A stretch of 64,000 nucleotides of DNA. Origin: Candidatus Thiodiazotropha sp. LNASS1. Its GTDB lineage: Bacteria > Pseudomonadota > Gammaproteobacteria > Chromatiales > Chromatiaceae. A program made the translations under genes and the position numbers. Numbering within the stretch: the first letter of the stretch is position 1; each line of letters starts with the position of its first letter. The stretch covers positions 3,162,001 through 3,226,000 of the forward strand of contig NZ_OZ156465.1 in NCBI RefSeq assembly GCF_964212655.1. The letters run 5' to 3'. The notes beneath the pieces are model-generated. The model was not told the DNA's origin, did not search any database, and saw only the letters and a program-made list of their open reading frames with translations. Below are positions 53,219-62,038 of the stretch, in pieces.

Positions 53219-54757
53219 CTATACGGAGAGACTGACGCCGCCACGGCGTTCATCGCCTATACCCATGTGGTTCCCTTTTTCATCCAATACCACGCAGTGG
53301 GTTCCTCCGAAAAACAGATTCTTGTTTTGCCAGTGTTGCTGCCTTGGAAATTCGTTTTTCAAGGCTGCGGCAATTGACTCATCGATCCCCGGTTCTATAC
53401 TCAGCAGCTCGTTTTCGAAATGGATGCGAGGGAAGGAGATGGCCTGTTCCAGGGGCATGCGGAAATCGAGCTGATTGATAATCACTTGCAGTATCGCGCT
53501 GCGAATCCGGTTTGAGCCGCCGGAACCCATTACGATCGCCCGTCCTTCATCGGTCAGGATCAGGGTGGGTGCCATCATCGAAGCAAGGCGATGGTTGAGG
53601 GGCCATTGATGGAAACCGCCCGGATTCAGGTCCTCTTCGCCCAACATATTGTTCATCATGATGCCGGTGCCTGGTATGACATAGCCGCTCCCTTCCCCAT
53701 TTGAGAGGGTCATACTGGCGAGATTCCCGTCCGTATCGGCAACGCTGATCTGGGTGGTGCCGCGCGTGGACAATCCACCTTTGTCGAGGCGTTTTCTGAA
53801 ATGATCACCAATCTCAGGATCGAGGATGCGGTCCATGTTTGAGTGGTGATCTGTTCGCGCCAGCTGAGTTAAGCGCATGATATGTGCGAGGTGTCGTATA
53901 TGTTTCTCTTTACCTGCGGCCTGAAAATCAAACCTATGGGAAGCCAGTAAGCCGAGGGAGAAGGCGATCAGTGTGCCGCCGAGTGAAGGTAGTGGGTTGG
54001 TTGAAATTTGTGCATTGCGGTATCTGTATTGCAGTGGGACGCGCCTGAGAACCTTATAGCCTAGCAGATCATCCATTTGCAGATGGCCGCCCTTATCCCG
54101 GCAGTCACCGACCAATTGCCGGCCGGCCTCGCCCTCGTAAAACACCCTTTCCCCCTCAGCCAAAAGTATCTTCAGAAAGTCTGAGAAAGCAGGCAGGCGG
54201 TGCCGTTCACCCTCAGAGATCAGGCGTCCAGGGTCCTCCGGAGAGGCGTTGATTGCCATGGCTTCTGGGGTTGCGCGCAAAATAGGGGCTATGATGGTCG
54301 TTATCAGGTGTTGAAACGGATTGATGGCTACCCCATCTGCCGCCAGTTCGATTGCCGGTTGAAAGAGCATGTCCAGGGGTAGCCGGCAATGATTCGCATG
54401 AATGGCATAAAGACCCTTGATGAACCCCGGAGTGGCTATCGAGCCCATGCCGATGTGGAAGGTTTGGCTGGCGGTGCCGAAATCGGCCTCTATCGGATAG
54501 AAGCCAAGCTCACTCTCAGGCAGCATCTGTCTCGGCGTCTGGGCGAAGAAATCGTAGACAAGCGGGTCTGATTGGGCGGGTCTGGCAGTGAGAAATCCCC
54601 CTCCGCCGGGGGAGGCGAGCACCGGTTCTGCAACGCAGGCCGCCAGCATGGCGGCCACAACGGCATCGAACGCATTTCCGCCCTCCCGCAATATCTCGCA
54701 CCCCGCCTTAACGGTTTCATAATGTCCAGCTGCGATGATGCCTTTTACCTGTTTCAC
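53219..54757 (-). CDS. ggt: Gamma-glutamyltransferase family protein
   Basis: A 512-residue Ntn-hydrolase of the GGT family, which cleaves glutathione or other gamma-glutamyl compounds after self-processing at an internal threonine. The processing site is TRGTTQISVADTDGNLASMTLSNGEGSG (nucleophile Thr near residue 333). The substrate signature GSGGSNRIRSAILQVI lies near 410. The N-terminal part has the typical GGNAFDAVVAAMLAACVAEP. No signal peptide is evident, so it may be cytoplasmic, unlike E. coli GGT. The start is GTG. It stands alone. Confidence 0.88.
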   Translation of the reverse strand: MKQVKGIIAAGHYETVKAGCEILREGGNAFDAVVAAMLAACVAEPVLASPGGGGFLTARPAQSDPLVYDFFAQTPRQMLPESELGFYPIEADFGTASQTFHIGMGSIATPGFIKGLYAIHANHCRLPLDMLFQPAIELAADGVAINPFQHLITTIIAPILRATPEAMAINASPEDPGRLISEGERHRLPAFSDFLKILLAEGERVFYEGEAGRQLVGDCRDKGGHLQMDDLLGYKVLRRVPLQYRYRNAQISTNPLPSLGGTLIAFSLGLLASHRFDFQAAGKEKHIRHLAHIMRLTQLARTDHHSNMDRILDPEIGDHFRKRLDKGGLSTRGTTQISVADTDGNLASMTLSNGEGSGYVIPGTGIMMNNMLGEEDLNPGGFHQWPLNHRLASMMAPTLILTDEGRAIVMGSGGSNRIRSAILQVIINQLDFRMPLEQAISFPRIHFENELLSIEPGIDESIAAALKNEFPRQQHWQNKNLFFGGTHCVVLDEKGNHMGIGDERRGGVSLSV

Positions 54758-54973
54758 ATTTCACCTATGCAATGTTACAAATAATTGATCTGGATCGTTG
54801 TATCATAACCTTGTTCCAGCTATGGTTTTGCGCTCTTGTTTAGTGCGAACCGGGTCGAGATTCATCCATGTTTAAGGTTAATATACCCATTCAGTTTTGA
54901 AATACTGTGCCGTTAAATAGAGGAGCGATGTGACCCCTTCATCAAAGGATCAAAATTCCTGAGCATTGAAAGA

Positions 54974-57900
54974 ATGGCCGTGCCCAACAGTAAAAATGAC
55001 GACGTCCTACTGAAGAATCTGGTACCTCTGAACACCCTTTCAGAAGATCAGCTTGGACATCTCCTGAGCCAGATCGTGATAGAGAAGGTCAAAAAGAGTG
55101 AGTATCTCTTTCGCGAAGGGGATACTGACCATCAGAATGTCTATCTGCTCTCCGGGACAGTGGCGCTGCTTTCCGGGCAGAAAGAGATGGACCTGATCAG
55201 CAGCGGAACCCCCACGGCACGCTTTGCCCTGGCGCATCAGCTGCCGAGAAAACATTCGGCACAGGCGAGAACCAACGTCAGTTTTGTACGCATCGACAGT
55301 CGTCTATTAAGTGATATGTTGGCCCGTAGTCATAGTGCCAGCTACGAGGTGAAGGATATCGAGCAGCCGAGCAGCGACGATTGGATGACCCTGTTGCTGC
55401 AGTCTCCGGTATTTCAACAGATACCCCCCGCAAATCTTCAACGTGTCATGATGCGGATGGAGGAGATCAAGGTTGATGAGGGTGATGTAATTATCAACCA
55501 AGGGGAAGAGGGCGACTATTTCTACCTCATCAGTAAGGGTGAATGCTGCGTCACGCGCACCCCTGAAGCCGGTCATGCTCCTGTGGAGCTGGCCAGATTA
55601 CATGCCGGCAAGGGCTTTGGAGAGGAGGCGCTGATCTCCAACAAATCCCGGGGCAGCTCAGTCACCATGATGACAGACGGCGTGCTGGTGCGGTTGAGCA
55701 AAAGAGATTTCATTGAACTGGTCAAACAGCCCCTCTCCAGATCCGTAGATTATGAGCGTGCCTCTGAGATGATCGAAAAGGGTGCGCTATGGCTGGATGT
55801 CCGTACCCCAGAGGAGTATGAAGAGGGGCATCTCCCGGGGGCGATCAATTTGCCGTTTTTCTCCCTGCGCTTTCAAGCCTCCAGTCTTACCCTCGATCGG
55901 GCCTATGTCGTCTATGGCGAGGAGGTTGGCCAATCCGCGACTGCCGCATACCTTTTGACTGAACGTGGGGCAGAGGTCTTCGTTATCGAGAGCAACTGGG
56001 AGCAGATTGCTGAGCTGGCAGGCATGAGCCAGCAAGGGGATGCGGCGGCAACGAACAATGTCATCGATTTCAATCGTGAATCTGAAGAGGATGGCGCCAC
56101 CGAGAGTACCGGTGTGCCACAATCGGTTGTCGATCGTCTGCAAAATGAGTTGTCCGAAGCCCATCGTCAATTTGAGCAGGAGCTGGAGCAGAGACATACC
56201 GAAATCAAACTGTTGCGCCAGGCCCTGGCGGTAGCCAAGAGTCGTATGCAAACAGGCGAGGAGAGCGCAAAGAATGCTCAGGCCTTGCAGCAGGAGGTTG
56301 CATCCTTGCGAGAATCTCTGGCGACTGCACAATCCAGGGTTGCAGATGGGGAGAGCCTGGGGGCTGAACGGCAGGACCTGCAGGACCGTGTCGCTGAATT
56401 GGAACAGGCCCTTGAGACCGCCCGGGCTGATCTGGACAGGGCCAAACAGAACCATGAAACGGCGTCGCAGCAGAGCGACAGGCTGAACCGGCAACTGGAG
56501 CAGCTGCAATCCAGACATGAGGAGAATGAAGGTCGTCTCAAAGAACAGATAACCGAGCTGCAGTTTCAGCTTGAAAATGCCAATGAAAGCCGGCAGGAGA
56601 CTCAACAGCAGGGGTCTCAGCTCAGCGCTGAGATTGAATCGTTGAAGAGTGAAAACGCCCAGCTGCGGCAAGATGCGGATACCTATCGCAGTCAATCGGC
56701 GGAGGAGCGTGAAGTTATTCTCAAGGAGCGGGATGAGCTGCAGCAGCAATACCAGGAGGCTGAGGATCAGCACCAACAGCAGACAGACGAACTAAAGGCA
56801 ACAAGGGATGAGCGTGACAGGCTGGCGGAGTCACTGGAACAGACCCACCGGAATATGACCGCAGAGGCGGCGGAGCTTGAACAGCAGCTGGAATCCATCC
56901 AGCATGAACTCACTCAGGCCCATTCGGAGTTGCAGCAACAGCAAGTTGAACGCCAACAGCAGGCAGATCAACTACAGGCGATCGCGGAAGAGCGTGACCG
57001 GTTGAGCGAGTCCCTGCAGCAGACTCAGCAGAGTATGGCTGAAGAGGCGGCGGAGCTTGAACGGAAACTGGAGTCCACCCAGCATGGACTCTCCCATGCA
57101 CAATCTGATCTGGAACAACAACAAACCGAACATCAACTGGTCGTTTCCGAACTGCAGAATCAGTTACAGGAAACCAACCAGCGATTGGAGCAATCAAGTC
57201 AACAGGCGGATAGCCAGATCAGTGGTCTGTTACAGACACAGCAGGAGATAAAACAGCAACTGGAAGCCGCCGATTCAGCTAAAGGCGCTCTCCAGGGCGA
57301 GCGTGATGAACTACAAGAGCGCTTCAATCAGGAACATGATCAGGTCAACTCTTTACAGCAGGAGTTGCAGGCGCTGGATGATCGCCGTGCCGGGTTGGAA
57401 AAGGAGCTCGAAGCGGTACGCCAGGCAGGCAATGATGCGGATGCCCAGTATGCCAATGCCATGGAGTCCCTGCGTGATGACCTTGAAGAGGCAAGAGGCG
57501 CCCTGGATCGGCTCAGGCAGGAGAAACAACAGAGTGACGAGCTGCTGGGTAAACGTGAACAAAATCTGGAGAACTCGGAATCCAGGGTGAAGGAGCTGCA
57601 GCAGTCGCTGGAAGAACAGGCGTCTCACCATGCAAGTGAGCTAACCGATCTTCAACAGACGCTGGAATCGCTCGAGCAGGCGCAGCGACAGGCCGAGGAG
57701 AGGGAACAACAACTTCATCAGGAGCTGGATGCCTTGCAGGCACAGGGTGATGAGATAACATCCCGTTCCCAGGAGGAGTTGTTTTCACTCAAAGAGCAGT
57801 TACAGCAGGCAGCGGCGGATGCCAAGCAGCAAAATGAAAAACGCGTTGAGTTTGAGGCGCGCTTGGAACAGGAACATCAGACCGCACAATTCCTTAAGCA

Positions 57901-59845
57901 CTCCCTGGAGACCGCTGAACAGGCGGTCAATCAGACCAGCAACGAGTTGGATGAGCAAAAGCAGCTGCAGCAATCCCTCGAACAACAACTGAAGGCACTT
58001 GAGGAGTCGCTGCAGGATGCTGAGCAGGCGAAAAGTGAATTGCGGCAACAGCAGGATCAGCAGCAGCATGAGTGGCAGGAAAACATCCAGGCCGCAGAAA
58101 CGCAATTGATCGAAAAGGATCAGCGGATCGAACAGCTTGGACAGGCATTGGAGGAGACCAGGTCAACCCTGAAGGCAGCGGATCAGGCCCGATCCGAGCT
58201 GGAGGCCAGCCAACAACAATTGACAACGGACAAGAACGGACTGACACAGCGGCTCGAAGAAACGCAGGCTGAACTGCAACAGTATCGGGAAAGAATTGAA
58301 GCAACCCTGACGGATGAGAGACAAACAGTTGAACAACTGCAGCAGGCATTAACGGCTGAGAAGGCGTCCGCTGAGACCGCTGCCGGCTCCTTTGCCGAAT
58401 TGGAGAAGAGCCACAGGGCCTTGACAGAGGCAAAGGCAACCCTGGAACAGCAGCTGAACGATCAAAACAGTGAGTTGGAGCAACAGCGACAACAGCTAAA
58501 GGATCTGGATTCGCGCAGCGAGCAACAGCAACAGCAGGAGAAAGCGCTCTCAGAAACCGTTGAACAGCAACAGCAGGAGCTTGAGGCTCTACAGCAGCAG
58601 TTACAGGAACGCCAGCAGGAACTCGAGCAGTTTGAACAGGAGGTCCAGGGACAGGCCGATGCGCATCAGCAACGTGAGCAGGAGTTGAATCAGACCATCG
58701 GTCAGCTGCAGAGTGAAATGGACGAGTTGCATATTGCTCTGGCGGCCTCGGTCGAGGGGGCGGAGCAGATGGTTGACAAGCGCGAGCTTCGGGAGGTTAA
58801 TGAAGCGTTGCGCAAAGCCGAAGAGAAGAATAAGGCGCTTAAGCGTGAGGTCGAGGGTCTGCGCGAGGTCCAGCTGGAGATGGAGAGTCAGCTGAGTGAT
58901 GATGTGGACAACGAAGTGCATGCACTTCGAGTAGAGTTGGAGTCGGAGAGGAAGAAGAGGGAAAAATCGGAGAAAATGGCGCGCCAGGCAGATGTCCTGC
59001 GGCGTGAGCGCGAGGTTCAGGAGACAGCGATTGAAATGTTGGGAGAGGATCTCGAGAGTCTCACCAAGGAACGGGATAATCTGACCAATCAGCTTGCCGA
59101 AATGCGCAATCAATACACCGACCTGGTGAATGAGAACGACCAACTCCACTCCGAAATGAGCGGTATGCGGGAGCAGGTTTCCGATTCCAGTCTGGCTGAT
59201 GACCTGTTTGGGCAGATGGAGACACTGCGGCGCAAGGCCGAGAGCTATGAGCGTGAACGTGATGACGCCAAGGCAGAAGCGAGTAAGATGCGACGCGAAG
59301 TGGGTGAACTGCGCAGTGTTATCGAAACCTATGTGGAACAGATACAGGATGTCCAGTCTTTCGGGGTGGATGAGCAGGTGAATGCCCTCCGCACGGAGCT
59401 GGATATGGTGCGTCGTCAGGCAGCGGCGGATCTGGAACATATGCGTACCGAGCTACATGCCGCCAAGTCCCGATTGGGTACTTCAGAGAATCGGGATGTC
59501 GATGAAGTGGCGGCACTGCAGGCCAGCCGTCAGGAGATGGTCTCCATGCAACAATCCCTGAATGAGAAAGATCATCTGCTGAAGATGTCGCAAAGTCAGT
59601 GCCGTTCATTGGAGGATGCCATCGAAGATCGGGATAAAGAGGTCGATCAGCTGAAACGCAAGCTTGAGCTGCTACTGAGAAAAGCCGGTGGTTTGGATCG
59701 ATCCTCAGAACAGATTGGAAACAGCCGTCTGGTGGATGATTCCTTACTGCTCAATGAAGCCCCGCGGCAATCGCCCACCGATAGCGGCAGTGCGGATTCA
59801 GATCCGAAACGAACCTCATTGGGTCGTCTGTTCCGCAGAAAGTAA
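54974..59845 (+). CDS. Giant protein: two CNB domains, rhodanese and long coiled coil
   Basis: A 1623-residue cytoplasmic protein. Residues about 15-125 and 138-250 are cyclic-nucleotide-binding folds; the second shows GDVIINQGEEGDYFYLISKG and GKGFGEEALI. Residues about 259-345 form a rhodanese domain (LWLDVRTPEEYEEGHLPGAINLP), but the catalytic-cysteine position in VVYGEEVGQSA is Gly, so sulfur transfer is not expected. Residues about 380-1560 are nearly continuous Gln/Glu-rich coiled coil, and the C-terminus is short, basic and polar. A 60-residue tandem repeat lies at about 605-725. It may be a cyclic-nucleotide-responsive cytoskeletal or scaffolding protein; that role is inference. Confidence 0.85.
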   Translation: MAVPNSKNDDVLLKNLVPLNTLSEDQLGHLLSQIVIEKVKKSEYLFREGDTDHQNVYLLSGTVALLSGQKEMDLISSGTPTARFALAHQLPRKHSAQARTNVSFVRIDSRLLSDMLARSHSASYEVKDIEQPSSDDWMTLLLQSPVFQQIPPANLQRVMMRMEEIKVDEGDVIINQGEEGDYFYLISKGECCVTRTPEAGHAPVELARLHAGKGFGEEALISNKSRGSSVTMMTDGVLVRLSKRDFIELVKQPLSRSVDYERASEMIEKGALWLDVRTPEEYEEGHLPGAINLPFFSLRFQASSLTLDRAYVVYGEEVGQSATAAYLLTERGAEVFVIESNWEQIAELAGMSQQGDAAATNNVIDFNRESEEDGATESTGVPQSVVDRLQNELSEAHRQFEQELEQRHTEIKLLRQALAVAKSRMQTGEESAKNAQALQQEVASLRESLATAQSRVADGESLGAERQDLQDRVAELEQALETARADLDRAKQNHETASQQSDRLNRQLEQLQSRHEENEGRLKEQITELQFQLENANESRQETQQQGSQLSAEIESLKSENAQLRQDADTYRSQSAEEREVILKERDELQQQYQEAEDQHQQQTDELKATRDERDRLAESLEQTHRNMTAEAAELEQQLESIQHELTQAHSELQQQQVERQQQADQLQAIAEERDRLSESLQQTQQSMAEEAAELERKLESTQHGLSHAQSDLEQQQTEHQLVVSELQNQLQETNQRLEQSSQQADSQISGLLQTQQEIKQQLEAADSAKGALQGERDELQERFNQEHDQVNSLQQELQALDDRRAGLEKELEAVRQAGNDADAQYANAMESLRDDLEEARGALDRLRQEKQQSDELLGKREQNLENSESRVKELQQSLEEQASHHASELTDLQQTLESLEQAQRQAEEREQQLHQELDALQAQGDEITSRSQEELFSLKEQLQQAAADAKQQNEKRVEFEARLEQEHQTAQFLKHSLETAEQAVNQTSNELDEQKQLQQSLEQQLKALEESLQDAEQAKSELRQQQDQQQHEWQENIQAAETQLIEKDQRIEQLGQALEETRSTLKAADQARSELEASQQQLTTDKNGLTQRLEETQAELQQYRERIEATLTDERQTVEQLQQALTAEKASAETAAGSFAELEKSHRALTEAKATLEQQLNDQNSELEQQRQQLKDLDSRSEQQQQQEKALSETVEQQQQELEALQQQLQERQQELEQFEQEVQGQADAHQQREQELNQTIGQLQSEMDELHIALAASVEGAEQMVDKRELREVNEALRKAEEKNKALKREVEGLREVQLEMESQLSDDVDNEVHALRVELESERKKREKSEKMARQADVLRREREVQETAIEMLGEDLESLTKERDNLTNQLAEMRNQYTDLVNENDQLHSEMSGMREQVSDSSLADDLFGQMETLRRKAESYERERDDAKAEASKMRREVGELRSVIETYVEQIQDVQSFGVDEQVNALRTELDMVRRQAAADLEHMRTELHAAKSRLGTSENRDVDEVAALQASRQEMVSMQQSLNEKDHLLKMSQSQCRSLEDAIEDRDKEVDQLKRKLELLLRKAGGLDRSSEQIGNSRLVDDSLLLNEAPRQSPTDSGSADSDPKRTSLGRLFRRK
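56786..57145 (+). repeat. Tandem 60-codon repeat in the coiled-coil gene
   Basis: Two adjacent 180-base units encode about residues 605-664 and 665-724. Both contain ERDRL, AEAAELE or EEAAELE, and LES-QH at equal spacing. The repeat is recent enough to be obvious at the protein level and extends the coiled coil without breaking its heptad phase. Confidence 0.7.
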
Positions 59846-59876
59846 CATGCCCTACTAAGGTTTCGGATCTATAACC

Positions 59877-60737
59877 ATGCGGGTGCTTGCAGTCGGCGGC
59901 GCAACCCTTGACAGCATCAATCGTGTTGCTGCCTTTCCGAATGAGGACGATGAACTGCGCGCCGCTGCTCAACGACAGTGTCGCGGCGGTAATGCAACGA
60001 ACACCTTAGTGGTATTGACTCAACTGGGCCACCATTGCAGTTGGGCAGGGACACTGGGAGATGATGCGGCCAGCCGGTTTATCATGAGCGACCTGCAACA
60101 GTATGGAGTTGATACGGAGTGGGTGACGATTCAATCCGGCGGGGTCACGCCAACCTCCCATATCATCGCCAGTGAGGCGACTGGTTCGCGTACCATCATT
60201 CATTATCGTGACCTCCCGGAGTATCGAATTGAAGCCTTTGAGAAGATCGATCTCAACAACTATGACTGGATCCATTTTGAGGGGAGAGAGGTGCCGGTTT
60301 ATGAGGCAATGTTAAGGCATGCCAGATTCACGCCACACTCAGCGACCATCTCCCTGGAGATCGAAAAGCCTCGGGAAGGTATCGAAGGGCTGGCGGCTAT
60401 GGCCGATGTTGTGATTCTCGCCAAGGCCTATGCATCGTCGCAAGGGTTCGAGCGCGCGCAGGATCTGTTTGATTCAATCCGCTCCCGTGCGGAATCCGCT
60501 ATGTTGTTCGCAACCTGGGGAGTGGAGGGCGCCTGGCTACAGACCGTTGCTGGAGATACCCTGCATGTGCCGGCATACCACCCCCAGGAGGTGATCGATA
60601 CCCTGGGGGCGGGTGATGTCTTCAATGCCGGGGTGATAGACGGTTTGCTGGCGGGTTCAGACCCTGCTGCGGTGCTGCGCAGTGCGGTTCGTCTGGCAGG
60701 GGAAAAGTGTGGTCGCCGGGGGCTGCACATTGCCTGA
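59877..60737 (+). CDS. PfkB-family sugar kinase (ketohexokinase-like)
   Basis: A 286-residue kinase of the PfkB/ribokinase family. The N-terminal RGGNATNTLVVLTQLGH and the C-terminal DTLGAGDVFNAGVIDG (catalytic Asp near residue 247) are the two PfkB signatures. The overall style, with TSHIIASEATGSRTIIHYRDLPEY, is closest to ketohexokinase-like members. The sugar substrate cannot be fixed from sequence. It follows the coiled-coil gene by 31 bases, and its end overlaps the Rieske gene. Confidence 0.86.
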   Translation: MRVLAVGGATLDSINRVAAFPNEDDELRAAAQRQCRGGNATNTLVVLTQLGHHCSWAGTLGDDAASRFIMSDLQQYGVDTEWVTIQSGGVTPTSHIIASEATGSRTIIHYRDLPEYRIEAFEKIDLNNYDWIHFEGREVPVYEAMLRHARFTPHSATISLEIEKPREGIEGLAAMADVVILAKAYASSQGFERAQDLFDSIRSRAESAMLFATWGVEGAWLQTVAGDTLHVPAYHPQEVIDTLGAGDVFNAGVIDGLLAGSDPAAVLRSAVRLAGEKCGRRGLHIA

Positions 60738-61080
60738 GCGCCATGTGGTCTGTGATATCTCATCCCTGGGGGATCCGGGAAGTCGTGGATTCGTCGTTGA
60801 GGGTGAGAGTGGCAGTGTGGAGCTATTCGTTGTCCGTCGCGGCGAACACCTGGCTGCGTACAAAAACAGCTGCCCCCATACCGGTGTCAATCTTGAATGG
60901 CAACCGGATCAGTTTTTGGATCTCAGTAATAGCTACATCCAGTGTGCGACACATGGCGCCCTGTTCAGGCTCGAAGACGGCTACTGTCTAAGCGGCCCCT
61001 GTGCGGGTGAGCTGCTCGAATCCGTTGAGGTGCGGCTTGAAGCGGGGCTGGTTGTGGTGACCCTGGATAAAGAGGGGTAA
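60730..61080 (+). CDS. Rieske [2Fe-2S] protein
   Basis: A small ferredoxin-type Rieske protein of about 116 residues. The cluster ligands are CPHTG and CATHG, 35-45 residues apart in the right order. It belongs to the NirD/ring-hydroxylating-ferredoxin-like group and is soluble. The start is uncertain: the TTG at 60730 overlaps the kinase stop by eight bases, while an upstream GTG at 60682 would add 16 residues inside the kinase gene. No oxygenase partner is near. Its coupling with a sugar kinase is unexplained. Confidence 0.83.
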   Translation: MPERHVVCDISSLGDPGSRGFVVEGESGSVELFVVRRGEHLAAYKNSCPHTGVNLEWQPDQFLDLSNSYIQCATHGALFRLEDGYCLSGPCAGELLESVEVRLEAGLVVVTLDKEG

Positions 61081-61120
61081 GCATCCCCTTGCTTTAAGTC
61101 AATAATTCCAGATACCCAAT

Positions 61121-61150
61121 AAAAAACCGGGCCTCAAAGACCCGGTTTCA
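61121..61150. terminator. Bidirectional terminator
   Basis: AAACCGGG (61124-61131) pairs with CCCGGTTT (61141-61148) around a nine-base loop. A run of A/T on both sides lets it serve the Rieske gene (rightward) and the small gene at 61185 (leftward). Confidence 0.82.
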
Positions 61151-61184
61151 TTTAGGGGGTACAGAGAGAGAGTCTCTTATCCCA

Positions 61185-61385
61185 TCAGCTCATTTCGTCA
61201 ATGAAGGCGTTCAAGTCCGCCAGGACCAACTCGGGCGGAATCTCTCTCTCCGTACTCTGTTCCGGAGTCACCAGTTGGAGTTGCAGTGCTGGAATGGATG
61301 CATCAGGCGCAATAAGCTGCAGGGTCTCGCTTGTCAGGCCACTTTCAATGATCTGTCCTGTGCTCATGTCGTAGACTGTCTTCAT
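61185..61385 (-). CDS. Small protein of unknown function (66 residues)
   Basis: A 66-residue acidic protein (MKTVYDMSTGQIIESG...) with a very good ribosome site, AGGAGGTG, six bases before the ATG, and a terminator after the stop. No membrane segment or cysteine is present. I do not recognise it. The clean signals support a real gene. Confidence 0.65.
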   Translation of the reverse strand: MKTVYDMSTGQIIESGLTSETLQLIAPDASIPALQLQLVTPEQSTEREIPPELVLADLNAFIDEMS

Positions 61386-61630
61386 GTTGCACCTCCTGCA
61401 CCAAGTGCCAGTGGGGGTTCGTTACTTATTTTAGCGGCGTGGCGCCAACTAACTTTAACAACTCCAGCTCAAATCCGGCTGTAGCAGCAGGATTTTGCAT
61501 CCTTACAATGACTTACGTAAGAAACAGGAGACTGGTTTCACTATGCAGGTCAGGCGTGGCGTTTTCAACGGTAGGAAAAAAGGGTTGAATGCGTGAGAGC
61601 CTCCATCAGTGATGGTGGTTCGCGATGAGT

Positions 61631-61924
61631 TTAGTCGTTGTCCTCGAGGTGGTCGAGGGGATTGGGTATGATTTCACCTGCCGGGTGGTCCAGATCGACA
61701 CCATAATCGTCTTTGGAAAGATCATAGGATCCCGACCAATCCTCAGGCGGTGCGATGGGTTTGACCTCCAACGACTCCCAGTCCTCCATATCGTACTCTT
61801 CCACGGTACCGTCATAAAACTGGACTTCCACGACACCGTCATCTGGATCGAAGGCCACTACCTCAAGATTATCGCCATCGACAGTTTTAAACCAATCGCC
61901 AATACGGATTCTCGGTGAATTCAT
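61631..61924 (-). CDS. Small conserved protein, possibly DUF6763
   Basis: A 97-residue acidic protein. RIGDWFKTVDGDNLEVVAFDPDDGVVEVQFYDGTVEEYDMEDW reads as an SH3-like barrel of five short strands, and APPEDWSGSYDLSKDDYG follows. I associate this pattern with small gammaproteobacterial proteins annotated as DUF6763, with unknown function. It is probably a monocistronic unit. The start at 61924 is the only in-frame ATG near the conserved IGDWF. Confidence 0.68.
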   Translation of the reverse strand: MNSPRIRIGDWFKTVDGDNLEVVAFDPDDGVVEVQFYDGTVEEYDMEDWESLEVKPIAPPEDWSGSYDLSKDDYGVDLDHPAGEIIPNPLDHLEDND

Positions 61925-62038
61925 TGTCCTGGGTCTCCGACTTAATATGGTTTATCCCTGGGGATAATTCGATTATGGCTCTGAACGCGTGTTATTGCCA
62001 TTGTCATTCTCAATTATTTACAACAATCACACATCTGG

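Noticed and set aside
55787-56776. Leucine-rich frame opposite the coiled-coil gene
   Set aside because: Gln/Glu-rich coils give Leu-rich antisense frames by codon complementarity; this is an artefact of composition.
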